Assembly (NCBI GenBank): GCA_945910005.1
Contig: OX246739.1
Location: forward strand, 568,501 to 632,500
Source: Isoperla grammatica
Taxonomy: Eukaryota > Arthropoda > Insecta > Plecoptera > Perlodidae
Direction of reading: 5' to 3'
DNA: 64,000 nt
Shown: positions 1 through 10,825 of the stretch, one piece after another
Numbering within the stretch: position 1 is the first letter of the stretch
Layout: each line of letters opens with the position of its first letter
Made by a program: the position numbers and the translations under genes
The notes under the pieces: model-generated
Databases searched by the model: none
What the model was told of the DNA's origin: nothing
Seen by the model: the letters and a program-made list of their open reading frames with translations, nothing else

Positions 1-600
1 TGGGTGCAAATAGCATTTTGAATGCTGGACACACCCGCGCATGCGCAGAACTTGGGTAAAGATAGCATATTAAATAGGGTTGGGATTTGATTATAAATTT
101 GTTATCGATGTCAAACCGAAAATTTCGACATCAAATCGAAATTATTTCGACATCGAAACTATTTTCGACATCGATCCCCCCCTCCCCCCAAAAAAAGTTA
201 TTTTTTTAAAATGTATAAGTAAATAAAACACACACGTCAACACGGAACACAACGTTCAAGGCCGCGTTGCAGGCTGGAACTGGATGGACAGGTCCACAGG
301 GTGAAACATGTTCACCGCCTGGTGCCTACGCATGCGCGCACTTGCTGGAATCAACGTGTGCTTTGTGTACAAGGTTGCCAGTTTGACCAACTTCCGCGCT
401 CTCAACGCAGGATATTTGAAAATTAAATACCGCACGGAAGTTTCGATGTCGAACGATTATTACGATTTGAGATTGCAAATCGATGTCGAATCGAAAGTCA
501 ATTTTGGTTTCGACATCAATGTCGAATCAAATAATCGATGTCAACTCCCAACCCTAATATTAAATGTTGCGCTCACCCAACTTGGGTGCAAATAGCCACT
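1..600. repeat. Short imperfect tandem repeat (~40-52 bp) interrupted by a transposon
   Basis: The phrase TGGGTGCAAATAGC opens the window, recurs in altered form near 53-66 (TGGGTAAAGATAGC) and again near 582-595. If the transposon at 75-556 and one copy of its target duplication are set aside, the remainder reads as two to three tandem units of about 40-52 bp. Function unknown. Confidence 0.4.
75..556. mobile_element. Non-autonomous hAT-type element, 482 bp, 8-bp TSD
   Basis: The ends are inverted (TAGGGTTGGG on the left, CCCAACCCTA on the right). The element is flanked by a perfect 8-bp direct repeat, ATATTAAA, at 67-74 and 557-564. The interior is rich in TCGATGTCGA-like words near both ends. 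No transposase reading frame is present, so it would need enzyme supplied in trans. An 8-bp duplication is typical of hAT transposons; the superfamily assignment is inferred from that and from the terminal sequence. Confidence 0.75.
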
Positions 601-989
601 CCGATTTTTTTTCTATCTTTAGGTACAACAGTCTAGCCTTAAACAAATATATCCATTCGTAGTTAATATTAGACGATTTTGTTGTCTTTTAGTAAATGCT
701 CAAAAAGCTTTTGAAGCACACCCACTTCTTCAATTTGCTAGATACCTTTTTCCACTAGGATTGCTAGCTCAGTGGTGTTACAATTCAGTCAGTTCTAACT
801 TGACCCAACTTAGCTGCTTTTCATGTAGGAATGTGTCGCTATCCTTGTAAGTCAACGGGTGAATTTTGGCATGACGCCAGGTGTTTTTGCACTGTTCAAA
901 CTTAATTGGGTTGGAAGTATACAACATGTACTGTAGGTCTAAACTAAGCCTACTACACTCCAATCATGCAAGTTAACAGTAGCACTCTC
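565..989. other. No gene seen
   Basis: This stretch lies within the long last intron visible for RPL10A on the minus strand. I see no exon, RNA gene or clear repeat in it. Confidence 0.5.
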
Positions 990-993
990 TTAA

Positions 994-2128
994 GAGCGTA
1001 GGATACCTCTACGTCAAAAACCACAGAAAATTTTCATTTTTTAACTATATCTAAAGATTGAAACACAAAATCGAAAATCTGAGAAACCATAACGCTGTGG
1101 TTTGGTAAGCTCAACAGACTGTATGATAAATGTATTTAATGTTATAATCAGTATGACTGTGATACCTTGGTAATTTGAAGAAATCGTATCACAGTCATAC
1201 TGATTATAACGTTAAATACATTTATCATTCAGTATGTAAAGCCCTGCGCACAATTGGCATAGCGCAAGCATAAACACAACGCAAGCTCAACGGAAGGCCG
1301 ATGCCAACGCACAATTCACGTAACACAACCACAGCGCAACGCAAGTTTTGGCTGTCTAGTCGTCTGCACTTGCCATGGTTTGAGGTTAGGGACAGACTAC
1401 AAATTCAATGTTGCCATTTGCTATCATTGGTCTAGGGTTGGCCTGCATTCACAGGCATAAAACAAGACGTATATAGTTATAATTAACGGCTTGCCTATAT
1501 TGTATCTGTTTTATTCTAGGCCTTGGCCTACCTCGCATTCAACAAATTCCATCCGCGATAGGCCTAGTCAAAGTCTTGTAAAACTGTTTCATCTTATATA
1601 ATGTTGATACAGTGCACACTTGAGAATGAGTAGGTAACATCTGTTGTTCATTTATTTTATTTATTGAAATTGAAGGCTATAGTGACGGTACAGGGCTCTA
1701 TAGTCTGATACAAACGAAAGTCACGTAATAATATACTAAAAACAATTACTAATTTGACTGAGTGAGTATGACGAGGCCACAGCTGTCTGGTTGGAACAAG
1801 ATTCCTATTGGTAGATCGTTATGTCGCGCACAAGCACAACGCAAAAATATAAAATATAACCAACTCTTGCGCTCCGTTATGCTGCGCCATGCGCTCTTGT
1901 GTCAGTTGGAGACGAGGCCATGTGATAACATTGGTTCATATTTCTTGCGCTGCGCTTACGTTCCGTTACGCTTGCGCTATGCCAATTGTGCGTAGGCCTT
2001 AAGGCTGACCAAACCACAGGTCCACAGCGCTATGATTTCTCAGATTTTCGATTTTGAGTTCCAATCTTGAGATATAATTAAAAAACGAAAATTTTCTGCG
2101 GTTTTTGACATAGAGGTATCATTTGCTC
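994..2128. mobile_element. Non-autonomous TTAA-flanked (piggyBac-type) element, 1.13 kb
   Basis: The terminal ~140 bp on each side are inverted copies: GAGCGTAGGATACCTCTACG on the left matches the reverse of the right end, which also carries the CTCTA-TGTCAAAAACC segment and an A/T-rich block. TTAA lies at 990-993 and 2129-2132, the duplication typical of piggyBac elements. A shorter relative is at 58780-59141. The interior holds a near-perfect hairpin (1124-1227) and segments rich in GCGCAAG-like words, but no transposase. Confidence 0.65.
1124..1227. repeat. Near-perfect 42-bp-arm hairpin inside the TTAA element
   Basis: Arms 1124-1165 and 1186-1227 are reverse complements with one mismatch and are separated by a 20-nt loop. 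Transcribed from either strand this gives a long miRNA-precursor-like stem. It may instead be a small MITE nested in the larger element. Confidence 0.7.
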
Positions 2129-2244
2129 TTAAGATATGTACGTATGAATCTAGGTGGCAGTCAAGACACTCAACTTTGACTTATGCCACCCACCAAAAGT
2201 AGTCTCGATCAAAAAAATCTGAACCGACCAATCAGCTGACTTAC

Positions 2245-2417
2245 CTTCTTCATCTGAAACTTGATAGTGGCCTTAACCTCATCTATCTTGGCCATCATGG
2301 CTTCTTGATGTTGTAAGAGACCAGGGAACTTGCCAGCCTTGTTCAATCCAGGCCCCAATAGACGAGGAATCTGCTTGATCAAAGCTTCACTGGCAAGGAA
2401 CGCATCATATTTTTTCG
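2245..2417 (-). CDS. RPL10A: RPL10A coding exon 4 (last one visible)
   Basis: The acceptor ATTACAG precedes 2417 and the donor GTAAGTCAG follows 2245 on the minus strand. It encodes [18 protein letters not shown] through [11 protein letters not shown]. The donor shows that at least one further coding exon lies to the left; the sequence from 1 to 2244 does not contain it. Confidence 0.93.
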
Positions 2418-5400
2418 CTGTAATGATTTACATCAGAACATTGAACTTGAATGGTATAATACAAACAATCAAAAGAACTTTAGCTTCTCAAAGAATGTTT
2501 TAATTGCATTGCAGGTACAATTTAGTGTCCACTGTAGGGCTACCAAAAGAAAGTAGGAAACTGGGATCTATTTCAGATAGGCATATCATTTAGGCCTATG
2601 ACAAACTTGTCAAATCGCCACAGTACAAGCTTTAGTTAAAAACACACGAAGATGCCTCAAGAGTAGTAGGGTACACAAAATGCAAACACATTTTAAAATG
2701 TTCTTAACAAAGAAGTTTTCCTGAACACAACGGGTTAAATAATTGCTGATTTTCATTTTTGTGTAGGTTTGAGTTGGTTCTGTAAAGATGCCTAGTTCGT
2801 GTCTACAAGGCACATTTTATTCCATATTAACATATGGTACAGTTACTTGGAATATCAGCAAAAGAGAGCACAGTCATTCCATAGTCATGGGTGTGACAGA
2901 TCACACAGTTCAATCTTGTAAAAACTGTTGATGGAAACTCACAACAATATAAATTTCAGTGAAAGTGTGTCTATATGAAATGTATATAAGTAAAGTTTTG
3001 GTTTCCTATGTCCTTTAGTTTAGGAAATAAAAATAAAATTGAAGGTGTTACTACGGGTGTGACAGCTTTTGGACCTGTGTCAACACGCACTACAAGTCAT
3101 GTGTGGTGAGAAAGTCTGCGAGTTCTGAATCCTAGGAAACTAAGAACATTTTTTTTTAGCAATTAGGTATGATTCATGTTATTATCTGCTGAACCTGTGA
3201 ATTGAACACACTGGTTCCCTAGGATTTTGTTAGCGTATTACGGGTGTGACACAGTACAAAAGTAATACCAATAATATTGGTTCTGTAGGTTTTACTTTGT
3301 CACATCGTCTTTGTACAGTTGTCAAGAAGTTATATAGGCCTACTTATTGCACAAGTTTTGAATTAGTAATATGTTCATAGAAGAAAGCTAGAGAATATAG
3401 AACTATGAATTAAATAAGGTAGCCAATGTAGATATTTTTATTGGAACTCAAAGTATCCAAATTTATCAAGAAGCTTTGGTGGGAACACAACTGTCTAATG
3501 ACACTGTTAATTTCACATGATTGGTCATAACAAGTTTAACTGCAATCACCAGTTTCTTTGACTGGCTCTTCGGTTATACACCCAATAATAGTAGTAGGCC
3601 TATATTACGCCTGTAAAATTGGTATTTTGATGGCGTAATCAGACTTTGGCCTGGTGAAATTGTATGCTAGGATTAGAAAGCGAATGGCATTAATAATAAT
3701 TACCCAGCTTCTTGACGAGTTTCTTGTTCTTGTTGAGCTTCTTGAGGGCTTCTACGTCCATGTACGGCACATTGTTCGCCTTTGCCTCGTCACAATGTTG
3801 TTGGTCTCCAAGGACGCACACTTGCATCTTGGGACGTGGGATGTTCTTCAACCTAACCACAAAACGATCTGTCCAGTATATACAATTTTTATTCAATGTT
3901 AATCTTATGTCGTAATGTAGGATGACCAACTGATAGTGGTACATATTGAATGCTCTCAGACAGAAACTTTGCATCATTTTTGTTTAAGATAATACATGCA
4001 ATAAGCATCACAGAGCACAACATTCCAAGAACATTTTCTTAAGAGTTTATTGATGGAATATGAATAAACTTGACAAAATGTAGCCCACTAAACCCAAAAA
4101 AAAAATGTAAAGGTCTGAACAGAATTATGCTATTATGCCCCTTTAGGTCTAATACAAAACATTCCTGAATTCATTGTAGACTTTAGAAAATGTTTTATGC
4201 CCACCCTCAAAAATTCCACTTGCCACCTCGTTGAGAGCAAAGATTAGTAATATAAAGCTAGTACCAACATCATAATCTTCTGCCCAATTTAATACCCAGT
4301 CCATTGTGGTAGTTTCTGACAAGAGTAGCAAGCCTTGAAGCTATAGTCATCGTACAACATCTTCGGTAATGCTTCCGTCACGGGTGGGTGAGCGGCAGCC
4401 AACCAGGGACCGTGGCCAATTCAAATACCTGCTCGGGTTGGCCGAGACTCGAAACACGTCATCGATTGATGACGAAAGCATTACCGAAGTTATATAAAGC
4501 ATGAACGGGACACAGAGACAAAACCATATAAAAGGCCGTGGTCCAAGGCAGTCTAATACATGTGTAAACCCACCCACATTCATAACTGACTGGTACGTCC
4601 TCAAATTCCTGGGCTAGGCCTAGATTACCACAATCAGACTGGCACACCATTCCAAATTAGAGAATGAATAGCTGCATCTGTATAGCGATGTATTTGCATC
4701 CCCGGGAAAACCCATAGCAGATTGCAAGAAGGGGTATACAGAGAGAGGGGGGGATCATACATGGAAGTTTCAGCAGCAGGTGGTAAGAAGTGATCTGGGT
4801 AGGTTTAGATTTGTTGTAAGAACGGTTAGGGAATGGAATGAGTTACCTGAAGAGGTTGTTGAGTATGAATCAGTAAGGGAATTTAGAAATAGAATGAGGG
4901 ATATAAAGTGATGAGGGTGGGTGGGTGGGAGGAAGGTTGGGACAGGTTGCTACCGGGCAGTTATGGCCCATTTGCAGCCTTTAAGTATTTAACATTAACA
5001 TTAAAGCCGAATTCACGTCCTTGCGCTTCCAAGCGCAAGCGCCGTTTACAGCCAATCACGAAACAGCGCTCCCGAGCGCGAAGCGCGAGCGCCGAATTCG
5101 CCCGATGTTGGATTTTCAGCGCTGGAAGCGCGCGCTTGTGTGACAGAGAGAGATATATAAATGAGGTTATGTGGCTACTGTTTTGTTTATTTTCGTGACA
5201 TTTGGGTACCTACAACACTACAAACGATGGCAGAAAGGAACACAAGCCGAGGATGTATCATCATGCAATTGCTTTTAATAAACTACAAAAACAAAGGATT
5301 TTCGTAGACGATACTCGGCGCTGGCTGGGGTGTTGCCTACCGAGGCTAGGGCCTTTGAGGTTAGGGACATCCATGAATTTTACTCATCATCTAAATGTAG

Positions 5401-8400
5401 GTATCTTGATACCTGAATCCAGGCGTTATCCCGCATTGATCTACTTTTGTAACTGGGACACGTTACACCCCACAAACACGGATAACACTGAAGCGCTTCG
5501 AGCTGACCCCAGTTCTCGGCATCCATGATGAGCGCGATGTTATGACACCTCCGTGACGCTAGCGCCGCGCTCTACAGGCGCTCTAGAAGCGCTGGCGCAA
5601 GGACGTGAATTCGGCTTAAGAAATGCAGGTGCCAGGATATACTGCAGCAAGTTGGAGGCTTCCTACCCCGCTTGTGCCAATAGAAGCATCTATGATGGAG
5701 AAGTCGGAGCAATAGCTGAAGCACTCTTGAAACTTACACTATTTAAAAACCGGAAGATTGTGATTCTCTAAGACTGCCATTGCAAGTAGAGAGGAGGCAG
5801 AACCCAAGACATTGAAAACTGCAGATTTTGCACCTTATAAATGCTGGAAACATCATTGTTTCAGTGGATACCGGCCCACTGTGGCATCTACAGTAGGCCT
5901 ACAGTAAACCCTCGGTAAAACGAACTCTGTTAGTGCGAATTCTCAGATAATGCGAATAGTAAGCAAGACCCAGCCCGCGTAAATGTGACACTCAATGTTA
6001 AATAAAACGTATATAGCGAATTTCGCGTAATACAAACTAATTATTTATCCCCTGGATGGTACTTATACATAATGTTCGTTGTTTAATACGAACTAATAAT
6101 TTTGAACCTGCACAAACAAAATAATGTGTCCGAGAGTTCAACTCGCAGAGTAGGCGTAGGTATCAAGATTTTTGTCCGCCGAGCGTACGTCGTCGCAGGC
6201 AGCTACTTGTTTTGTTGGTGCTTGGTTTTCCCTTCCCCCTCCTCCGCCCGCTGGCGCGATTGGATGCGCGCACCAGCCCTTACAGCTGTTGAGGGGCGTG
6301 GCTTGCTCACTGCAATGTGCCCACTTAATCCGCCTACTATGCACGCACAAAACATCATACCTGCGCACTACTATCCATTGGAAAACATTAATTGTTTGTA
6401 GATATGTTTATTTTGGCTGGTTCTAATGAGTTTCGACGTTTTTGCGATATTACGAATTTTTATATTACAAACGGACGATTTCTGGGTCCCTTGATGTTCG
6501 TATTAACAAGGGTTTACTGTAATGAAAAGGCTGATTATCTAGCCAAACAAGGTAGCAAAAAGGCTCAAAAAACAAAATACTGTCACATACAGCTATTAAA
6601 TCCCACCTACATACATCAACATAAGTGGTTTGCAAAGGATGGCAAGAGAAGGGGCAGAATAAACTATGGCAACAGTATACTGCTTCAAGGCCCTCTGGTA
6701 CACTAGTGCTACAGCAGAAGAATAGAGACGGCCCAATTCCGGCTCCAGACTGGAACCGACCTGCTTGCCAAGCATCTGCATAGGTTCGAGGTTTTCGAAT
6801 CCAGTAGCCTATATGTACGATGTGTGGAGTAAGACAGGAAGCATCTCTTTCAATGTACGTATTTGAAAGATGAACGGGACAAAATGCCAAATGGCATGGA
6901 TCGAAGGGGACATACCTCTCTCTACTGGTTAACCAGAAAACACATGATGGCATGAGATGTCAGTTGAGGGCATAAAAGAAAAATAATATGAAATGAATAA
7001 ATATGATGATTGTCGGGTTGTCACAGTGGTCACATAGCGATGGAGGGGAGAAGCAAAGCAACACACACATAAAATCTAAACTCTATTGTCGCAAAAGATA
7101 CGAAACTGCTGAGCCATGTGATGTCATGTTGCCTCTTACACGTGTGTTTGTGTGGCCAGCAAAGACAGGGTTAAGCAATATTTAAGGTTATCAATCGCCG
7201 GCGTGGTAATTATTTCCCCGTGTCCACACACCTCAATCATTAAACACCAAATTGTTAATTTATTTTCTGTTTCCCACCAATTTTATTGATGTTTATTATG
7301 TCAGCACAAAAGCTAGCGCAAAATTGTCGAGTAATCCCATCTCCACCCTCTTCGATCAACTTATTACTATTTTAGCAGCAATAGGTATTTCTTGCGAACA
7401 GCTGATCGGCTGTTCTACTCACTTTTTTGTGTATTCCTTTGCAAGATTGATTATGTACGTAGTACATACACATGATTTGATTATTTTCTGTAAGCCTAAG
7501 TTCCAGTTTTTTTTTTTTTTTACAAATAGGCCCTACTATGTTTTTTGATGGGTTATTACTTATTTCCATTCTTAAAATACATCGTTTTGACATGTGAATC
7601 ACATTAAATATGGCAATATGTAGAGGTGTTTGAAAATGGTAAAAAAAAAAAAAATCTTTTTATTCTAGACCAAAATGTGGTGTTATTTCGGTGTTATTTT
7701 TTATAATGGAAATGGAGAAATCAGGAAGTTTCAAAGCAAGGGAAATTTTCACTCGCTTCACACCGCTTTATTTTGAGCAACGCTATCTACCAGCAACGCT
7801 GCAAACCACTTTTCCATCGGCCAAAATGTGGTTGGTAAACAGTTTGAGACTAAACTGTTTTACCGACTTAGGGTCAAAAGTAGTAATTATTACGTAAGAT
7901 ATGCAATTTTTACTGTAAGAAGTTAAAAATGCTGAAAATGGTGTTATTTCGCTATTTCAACACTCAATTCGCGTTATTAAAATAATATGGTGTTATTTCC
8001 CGATTTGATTCCTTATCCTTCATGGCCAACATGCCGACATCTGTCAAAAAAAAAGTTCTTACACCACAAACAATGAATTTCGTTTTATCGCGGATTCCGA
8101 AAAACAAACGTCTCTAGCAATAGGCCTATGGCATACTCAAGTACATGAAAAAACTCATGAAAAACTGGTAAAACCAGTTCGACTGTCAGTATATGTCCTT
8201 GGCTTTTAGTTCAAGACGTTTAAAAGGTTGGGGGAGGGGCTGACCTTGAACCACAATAACAGCCGATCAGCTGTTTGCAAGCTTTACCCACCAATTAATT
8301 ACTAGGCCTAGGCTACCCTCTTTTTTTATGACGCGATGAATTTATTTCAGAAAGAACGAACCTCGGAACTTGTTTGTTTTTAACTGTCACCACCCTTCTT

Positions 8401-10772
8401 AAAATATTGGTGCTTAAATGCATTTAATTTCAGTTTAAACGTTTAGGTCATTACACGATTTATACTAAGGCTGGGCATCGATGTTAATCGACTACATCGA
8501 CGACAAATAATCGATGTCGAATCGCGATGTCGGAATTTTTTCGACATCGAAACGAAAATAATCGACATCGTTTTTTTTTTAATTGATAATTAATCAATTA
8601 TTAATAAAAAAAACTTTGTCACCTGTTAAATGTAGGGATGACGACGGTTAAGCATTTCACTAACCCGTTAATCGAACCGGTTTTTAATCAGTTAATAACG
8701 GCAACAAAATTCAGTTTTCGTCTGCAACGGGAGATAACTGACATAGGCCTAGGCTAGGCCTTCTAGGCCCTACGTGACGGCCATGCGGGCCGGTCAGCTT
8801 ATTTTTGTCGTCATAAACACAATTGTGGATATTGATTTCAATTTCTTTTGACGCAATATCCGATTGTAGAGGCTTATTCAAGTCGTTTTTCATGAATCCG
8901 TTCTTGATTACTTGCTGCGTAGTGAACTGTCAACAGGCGGCCGCTTGCATTGCACTCGCCTGCGTCTATCGCGATCTCGCTTCCACTCACGCGTCCTGCG
9001 ACTAGCGCTTTCTCTCTCTCTCTCACGGCGGCCGGCAGCAGCCGACACGGTAAACTACTTTGTCGCGTCTCGCTCAGACCATTGTTCTCTCGCTCTTTCT
9101 CGCTCGGCCGCATCTGTTCTCACTTGCCGAGTGCTAGCCTGAACCAAGGGATGGCTAGCGCTTTAGTAGAAATTTGGGGGGGGGGGGGGCTTGAGAGTGT
9201 GCGGTATCCTTTGATACGGGTCAGTTTGGACTAAAAGCGGCCGTGGACGAATAACTATGCTCATAGTTTAAAGTTCTTATTTCTCGCGTGAATTGACAAT
9301 TGATTAGTTATTTAATTAATTGACGAAAAAATCGATTAAAACCAAAAAAAATCGATGTCGACGCCCAGCCTTAATTTATACCACCCCTAAAGGTTACATT
9401 GTTGACATAGGCCTACTCAGGTTTTAACTAGGGATGGGCAAACACGGTTAGTAACCTAAACGTTTAACTTTTTTTTAAATTCACGTTTGAACGTTCCCCC
9501 CTTCAGGAGGCGAGAAGAACGACCAATGCAGTACCTAAACATAACCGAAATGTTCCGAAACTTAGGGTAGGGTAAAATTAATTAATTAAAGTTAATTCAA
9601 TTAGCCTAGATAAGGCACAAGACTGCCACACAAAAGAAGTGACTTATCAACGGTGAGAACACCCACGACAAACATCGGCGCACTTGACTTCTTTCGGCCG
9701 ACCGCAGCCAGGGGCACACTGTATACATTGAAATTTATAAACGTTTCAACTCAATCCCACGTTTAAACAACCCATCCCAAGTTTTTAACCCATTCGCTAA
9801 AATATGAAGTAGCCTAGCCACGATTTTCACAGAACACGAATTTCTTACTTGGAATGGCTTCTTTACAGGACGACAACATTTGATAAGGTAGGTAATGCGC
9901 ACTTTTTACCCGAAGGCAGAAGTGACCGGTTAGTTCATGAATAGAATGTTTAAATCACAATCCACGAGGTCGTTACGAGTTCTCCAAGGCCGGCATCATG
10001 CCACACATCGAGGTGAGTAATGGCAGTAGTTTTCAACAAATTTGTAGGGTTAGGCCTAGGCCCCTAGTCTGATTCGTATTTTATTACATTTTTTAGATCT
10101 TTCACAATGTGCAAAATAGTTCTGGGTACGCAATGCCCATAGGCCTAGTTGTTTAGGCCACGTTTTCCACATGCAGACATGGGGGGAAATATTTACCACG
10201 GGGGGTGGGGTTCCAATCTGGATAGGCCTACTCTAGGCCTAGGCCTAGAGACAAACCACTCACCATTAACTAAGCTAGGCCTACTAGGACATAATAGACC
10301 TAGACTACCCAATTTTTTTAAGACCCTGGGTACAGGTCCGCCAAGGGAGGCTTGGCTACCTGACGGAACCATGTGATGCATTTAACCAACAATGAATAAT
10401 TATGCCACATGGGCAATGATCAAGCAAAGTTTTTAAATGCAACTCAAAGTCAGGTTGAGAACATACTTGACTGTGCCAGAGAAACGCTTGTCCTTTTGAG
10501 GGTCATAATTCTTCAGACCAATCTGAATTTCCACAGTTTCCAAGAATTTCTTCTTGTGTACTCTCGAGTTCTTCAACACGGTGTTCACACATTCGTAGAG
10601 CGTTTCACGAGACACTTTCGAACTGAAAAGTTATAAATTATATTACAGAACTACAATCAAATATAAGGTTAACTTAAATCACAAAAGTATAAATATTACA
10701 GAGGGCATCACTGATATCAAGAAGAGGGAAGGATGACAAGTAAAACAACCAGATATTAGAAACTTACCTCAT
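2245..10772 (-). CDS. RPL10A: 60S ribosomal protein L10a (uL1), 3' end outside window
   Basis: Component of the large ribosomal subunit (uL1 family, L1 stalk, where deacylated tRNA leaves). Coding exons in transcript order are 10768-10772, 10467-10622, 3704-3852 and 2245-2417. All junctions are GT-AG and the reading phase is continuous, giving 161 residues that start [14 protein letters not shown] and end IKFQMKK. Diagnostic segments are [46 protein letters not shown] and [11 protein letters not shown]. The animal protein is about 217 residues, so roughly 56 C-terminal residues should lie on an exon left of position 1; I could not find them at 1-2244. Intron 2 is over 6.6 kb and full of transposons, long for a ribosomal protein gene. 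I looked for box C/D snoRNAs in the introns and found none. Confidence 0.95.
2418..3703 (-). other. RPL10A intron 3; three copies of GGGTGTGACA
   Basis: The intron holds no exon. The decamer GGGTGTGACA occurs on the plus strand near 2889, 3055 and 3243, spaced about 165-190 bp apart, in otherwise dissimilar sequence. I cannot assign it a role. Confidence 0.4.
3704..3852 (-). CDS. RPL10A: RPL10A coding exon 3
   Basis: On the minus strand the acceptor GTGGTTAG precedes 3852 and the donor GTAATT follows 3704. The exon encodes [18 protein letters not shown] through [13 protein letters not shown], the central domain of uL1. The final G joins CG of the next exon to give the Ala of the AKKYDAF segment. 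Confidence 0.95.
4342..4496. mobile_element. Foldback MITE, copy 1 (TIR TATAGTCRTCGTACAACA...)
   Basis: Terminal inverted repeats of about 30 bp (GTACAACAtCTTCGGTAATGC and its reverse) surround a core containing CTGCTCGGGTTGGCCGAGA. The core matches the element at 27808-27942 in the opposite orientation, and this copy carries about 28 extra bp. There is no coding potential. Confidence 0.7.
4730..4995 (+). mobile_element. 3' end of a LINE (same family as 17219-18245)
   Basis: The translated strand contains relics of the C-terminal RT motif seen at 17.3 kb ([25 protein letters not shown]), followed by a G-rich 3' end and the phrase GCAGTTATGGCCCATTTGCAGCC. That phrase is the reverse complement of the start of the 17.2 kb copy. 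Heavily 5'-truncated, no function expected. Confidence 0.65.
5001..5619. mobile_element. Inverted-repeat element, GC-rich, ~620 bp
   Basis: The left end TTAAAGCCGAATTCACGTCC and the right end are inverted copies over at least 26 bp (GAATTCACGTCCTTGCGC) and continue into GCGC-rich arms. The interior shows open frames with no recognisable protein, so I treat them as chance. Superfamily unknown. Confidence 0.6.
5902..6519. mobile_element. Pogo/Tigger-like MITE, 618 bp, TA duplication
   Basis: The element begins CAGTAAACCCTCGGTAAAACGA and ends with the inverted form of CAGTAAACCCTTGTTAATACGA. TA lies at 5900-5901 and 6520-6521. Termini starting CAGT with a TA target are typical of the pogo/Tigger branch of Tc1/mariner. 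There is no transposase frame. Confidence 0.7.
6523..6960 (+). mobile_element. LINE remnant: RNase H-like end plus zinc-knuckle segment
   Basis: The first ~60 residues include [19 protein letters not shown], the typical end of a retroelement RNase H domain (A-D-x-x-A motif). Further on and in other frames come [24 protein letters not shown] and [11 protein letters not shown]. These match the layout of the remnant at 28740-29066 (LLRF, HLFRCAVLKKD, ALHWIARKKNG). Several frameshifts and stops show it is dead. Confidence 0.55.
6965..8457. other. No gene seen (RPL10A intron 2); repeated GGTGTTATTT words
   Basis: This region is AT-rich with short A and T runs (7509-7521, 7642-7654). The word TGGTGTTATTT recurs near 7679, 7938 and 7988. 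No exon or transposon ends could be fixed. Confidence 0.4.
8466..9373. mobile_element. Non-autonomous hAT-type element, 908 bp, 8-bp TSD
   Basis: Termini TAAGGCTGGGCATCGAT (left) and the inverse of TAAGGCTGGGCGTCGACATC (right). Perfect 8-bp duplication ATTTATAC at 8458-8465 and 9374-9381. Near each end are clustered ATCGATGTCGA words like those in the element at 75-556, suggesting related transposase-binding sites. The middle is GC-rich with a CT repeat (9010-9023) and a G run (9177-9189). No transposase. Confidence 0.8.
9436..9780. mobile_element. Probable hAT-type MITE, ~345 bp
   Basis: The left end TAGGGATGGGCAAACACGG resembles the inverse of the right end (GTTTAAACAACCCATCCCA), and flanking GTTTTAAC / GTTTTTAAC may be the target duplication. 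The pairing is imperfect, so limits are approximate. AAACGTTTAAC-like words occur inside both ends. Confidence 0.5.
10467..10622 (-). CDS. RPL10A: RPL10A coding exon 2
   Basis: The acceptor (…TTTTCAG) precedes 10622 on the minus strand; the donor is GTATGTT after 10467. It encodes residues from [12 protein letters not shown] through [14 protein letters not shown], the N-terminal part of the uL1 fold. It ends in phase 2, and the last codon is completed by the next exon. Confidence 0.95.
10768..10772 (-). CDS. RPL10A: RPL10A coding exon 1 (start codon plus two bases)
   Basis: Read on the minus strand this is ATGAG followed by the donor GTAAGTTTC. Joined to the next exon it gives MSSKVSRE, the conserved N-terminus of animal RPL10A. 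An exon carrying little more than the ATG is common in ribosomal protein genes. A pyrimidine-rich, TOP-like tract lies about 25-35 bp upstream on the transcribed strand. Confidence 0.85.
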
Positions 10773-10774
10773 TT

Positions 10775-10817
10775 TCGATCAATGAGATCCCCACTCCCAA
10801 CGAGAAAATGAATGAAC
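10775..10817 (-). promoter_or_regulatory. RPL10A 5' UTR and probable TOP-type start
   Basis: On the transcribed (minus) strand, CATTTTCTCGTTGGG precedes the coding exon by about 30 nt. A pyrimidine tract at the cap site is the rule for animal ribosomal protein mRNAs (TOP motif, mTOR-controlled translation). Only about 20 bp separates it from the transposon target duplication at 10818-10825. The start site itself is inferred. Confidence 0.45.
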
Positions 10818-10825
10818 GTGGCGCA

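Noticed and set aside
4908..5771. Several ~70-110 codon open frames in the GC-rich 5-kb element
   Set aside because: No recognisable domain, overlapping on the same inverted-repeat transposon and LINE tail.
6465..6953. A 162-codon minus-strand open frame
   Set aside because: It runs antisense to a LINE RNase H remnant and across a MITE end, with no family resemblance.
2418..10466. Intronic box C/D snoRNAs in RPL10A (TCATCA-type words near 5257 and 5384)
   Set aside because: No D box at a suitable distance and no terminal stem; ribosomal protein introns often host snoRNAs, but none is supported here.
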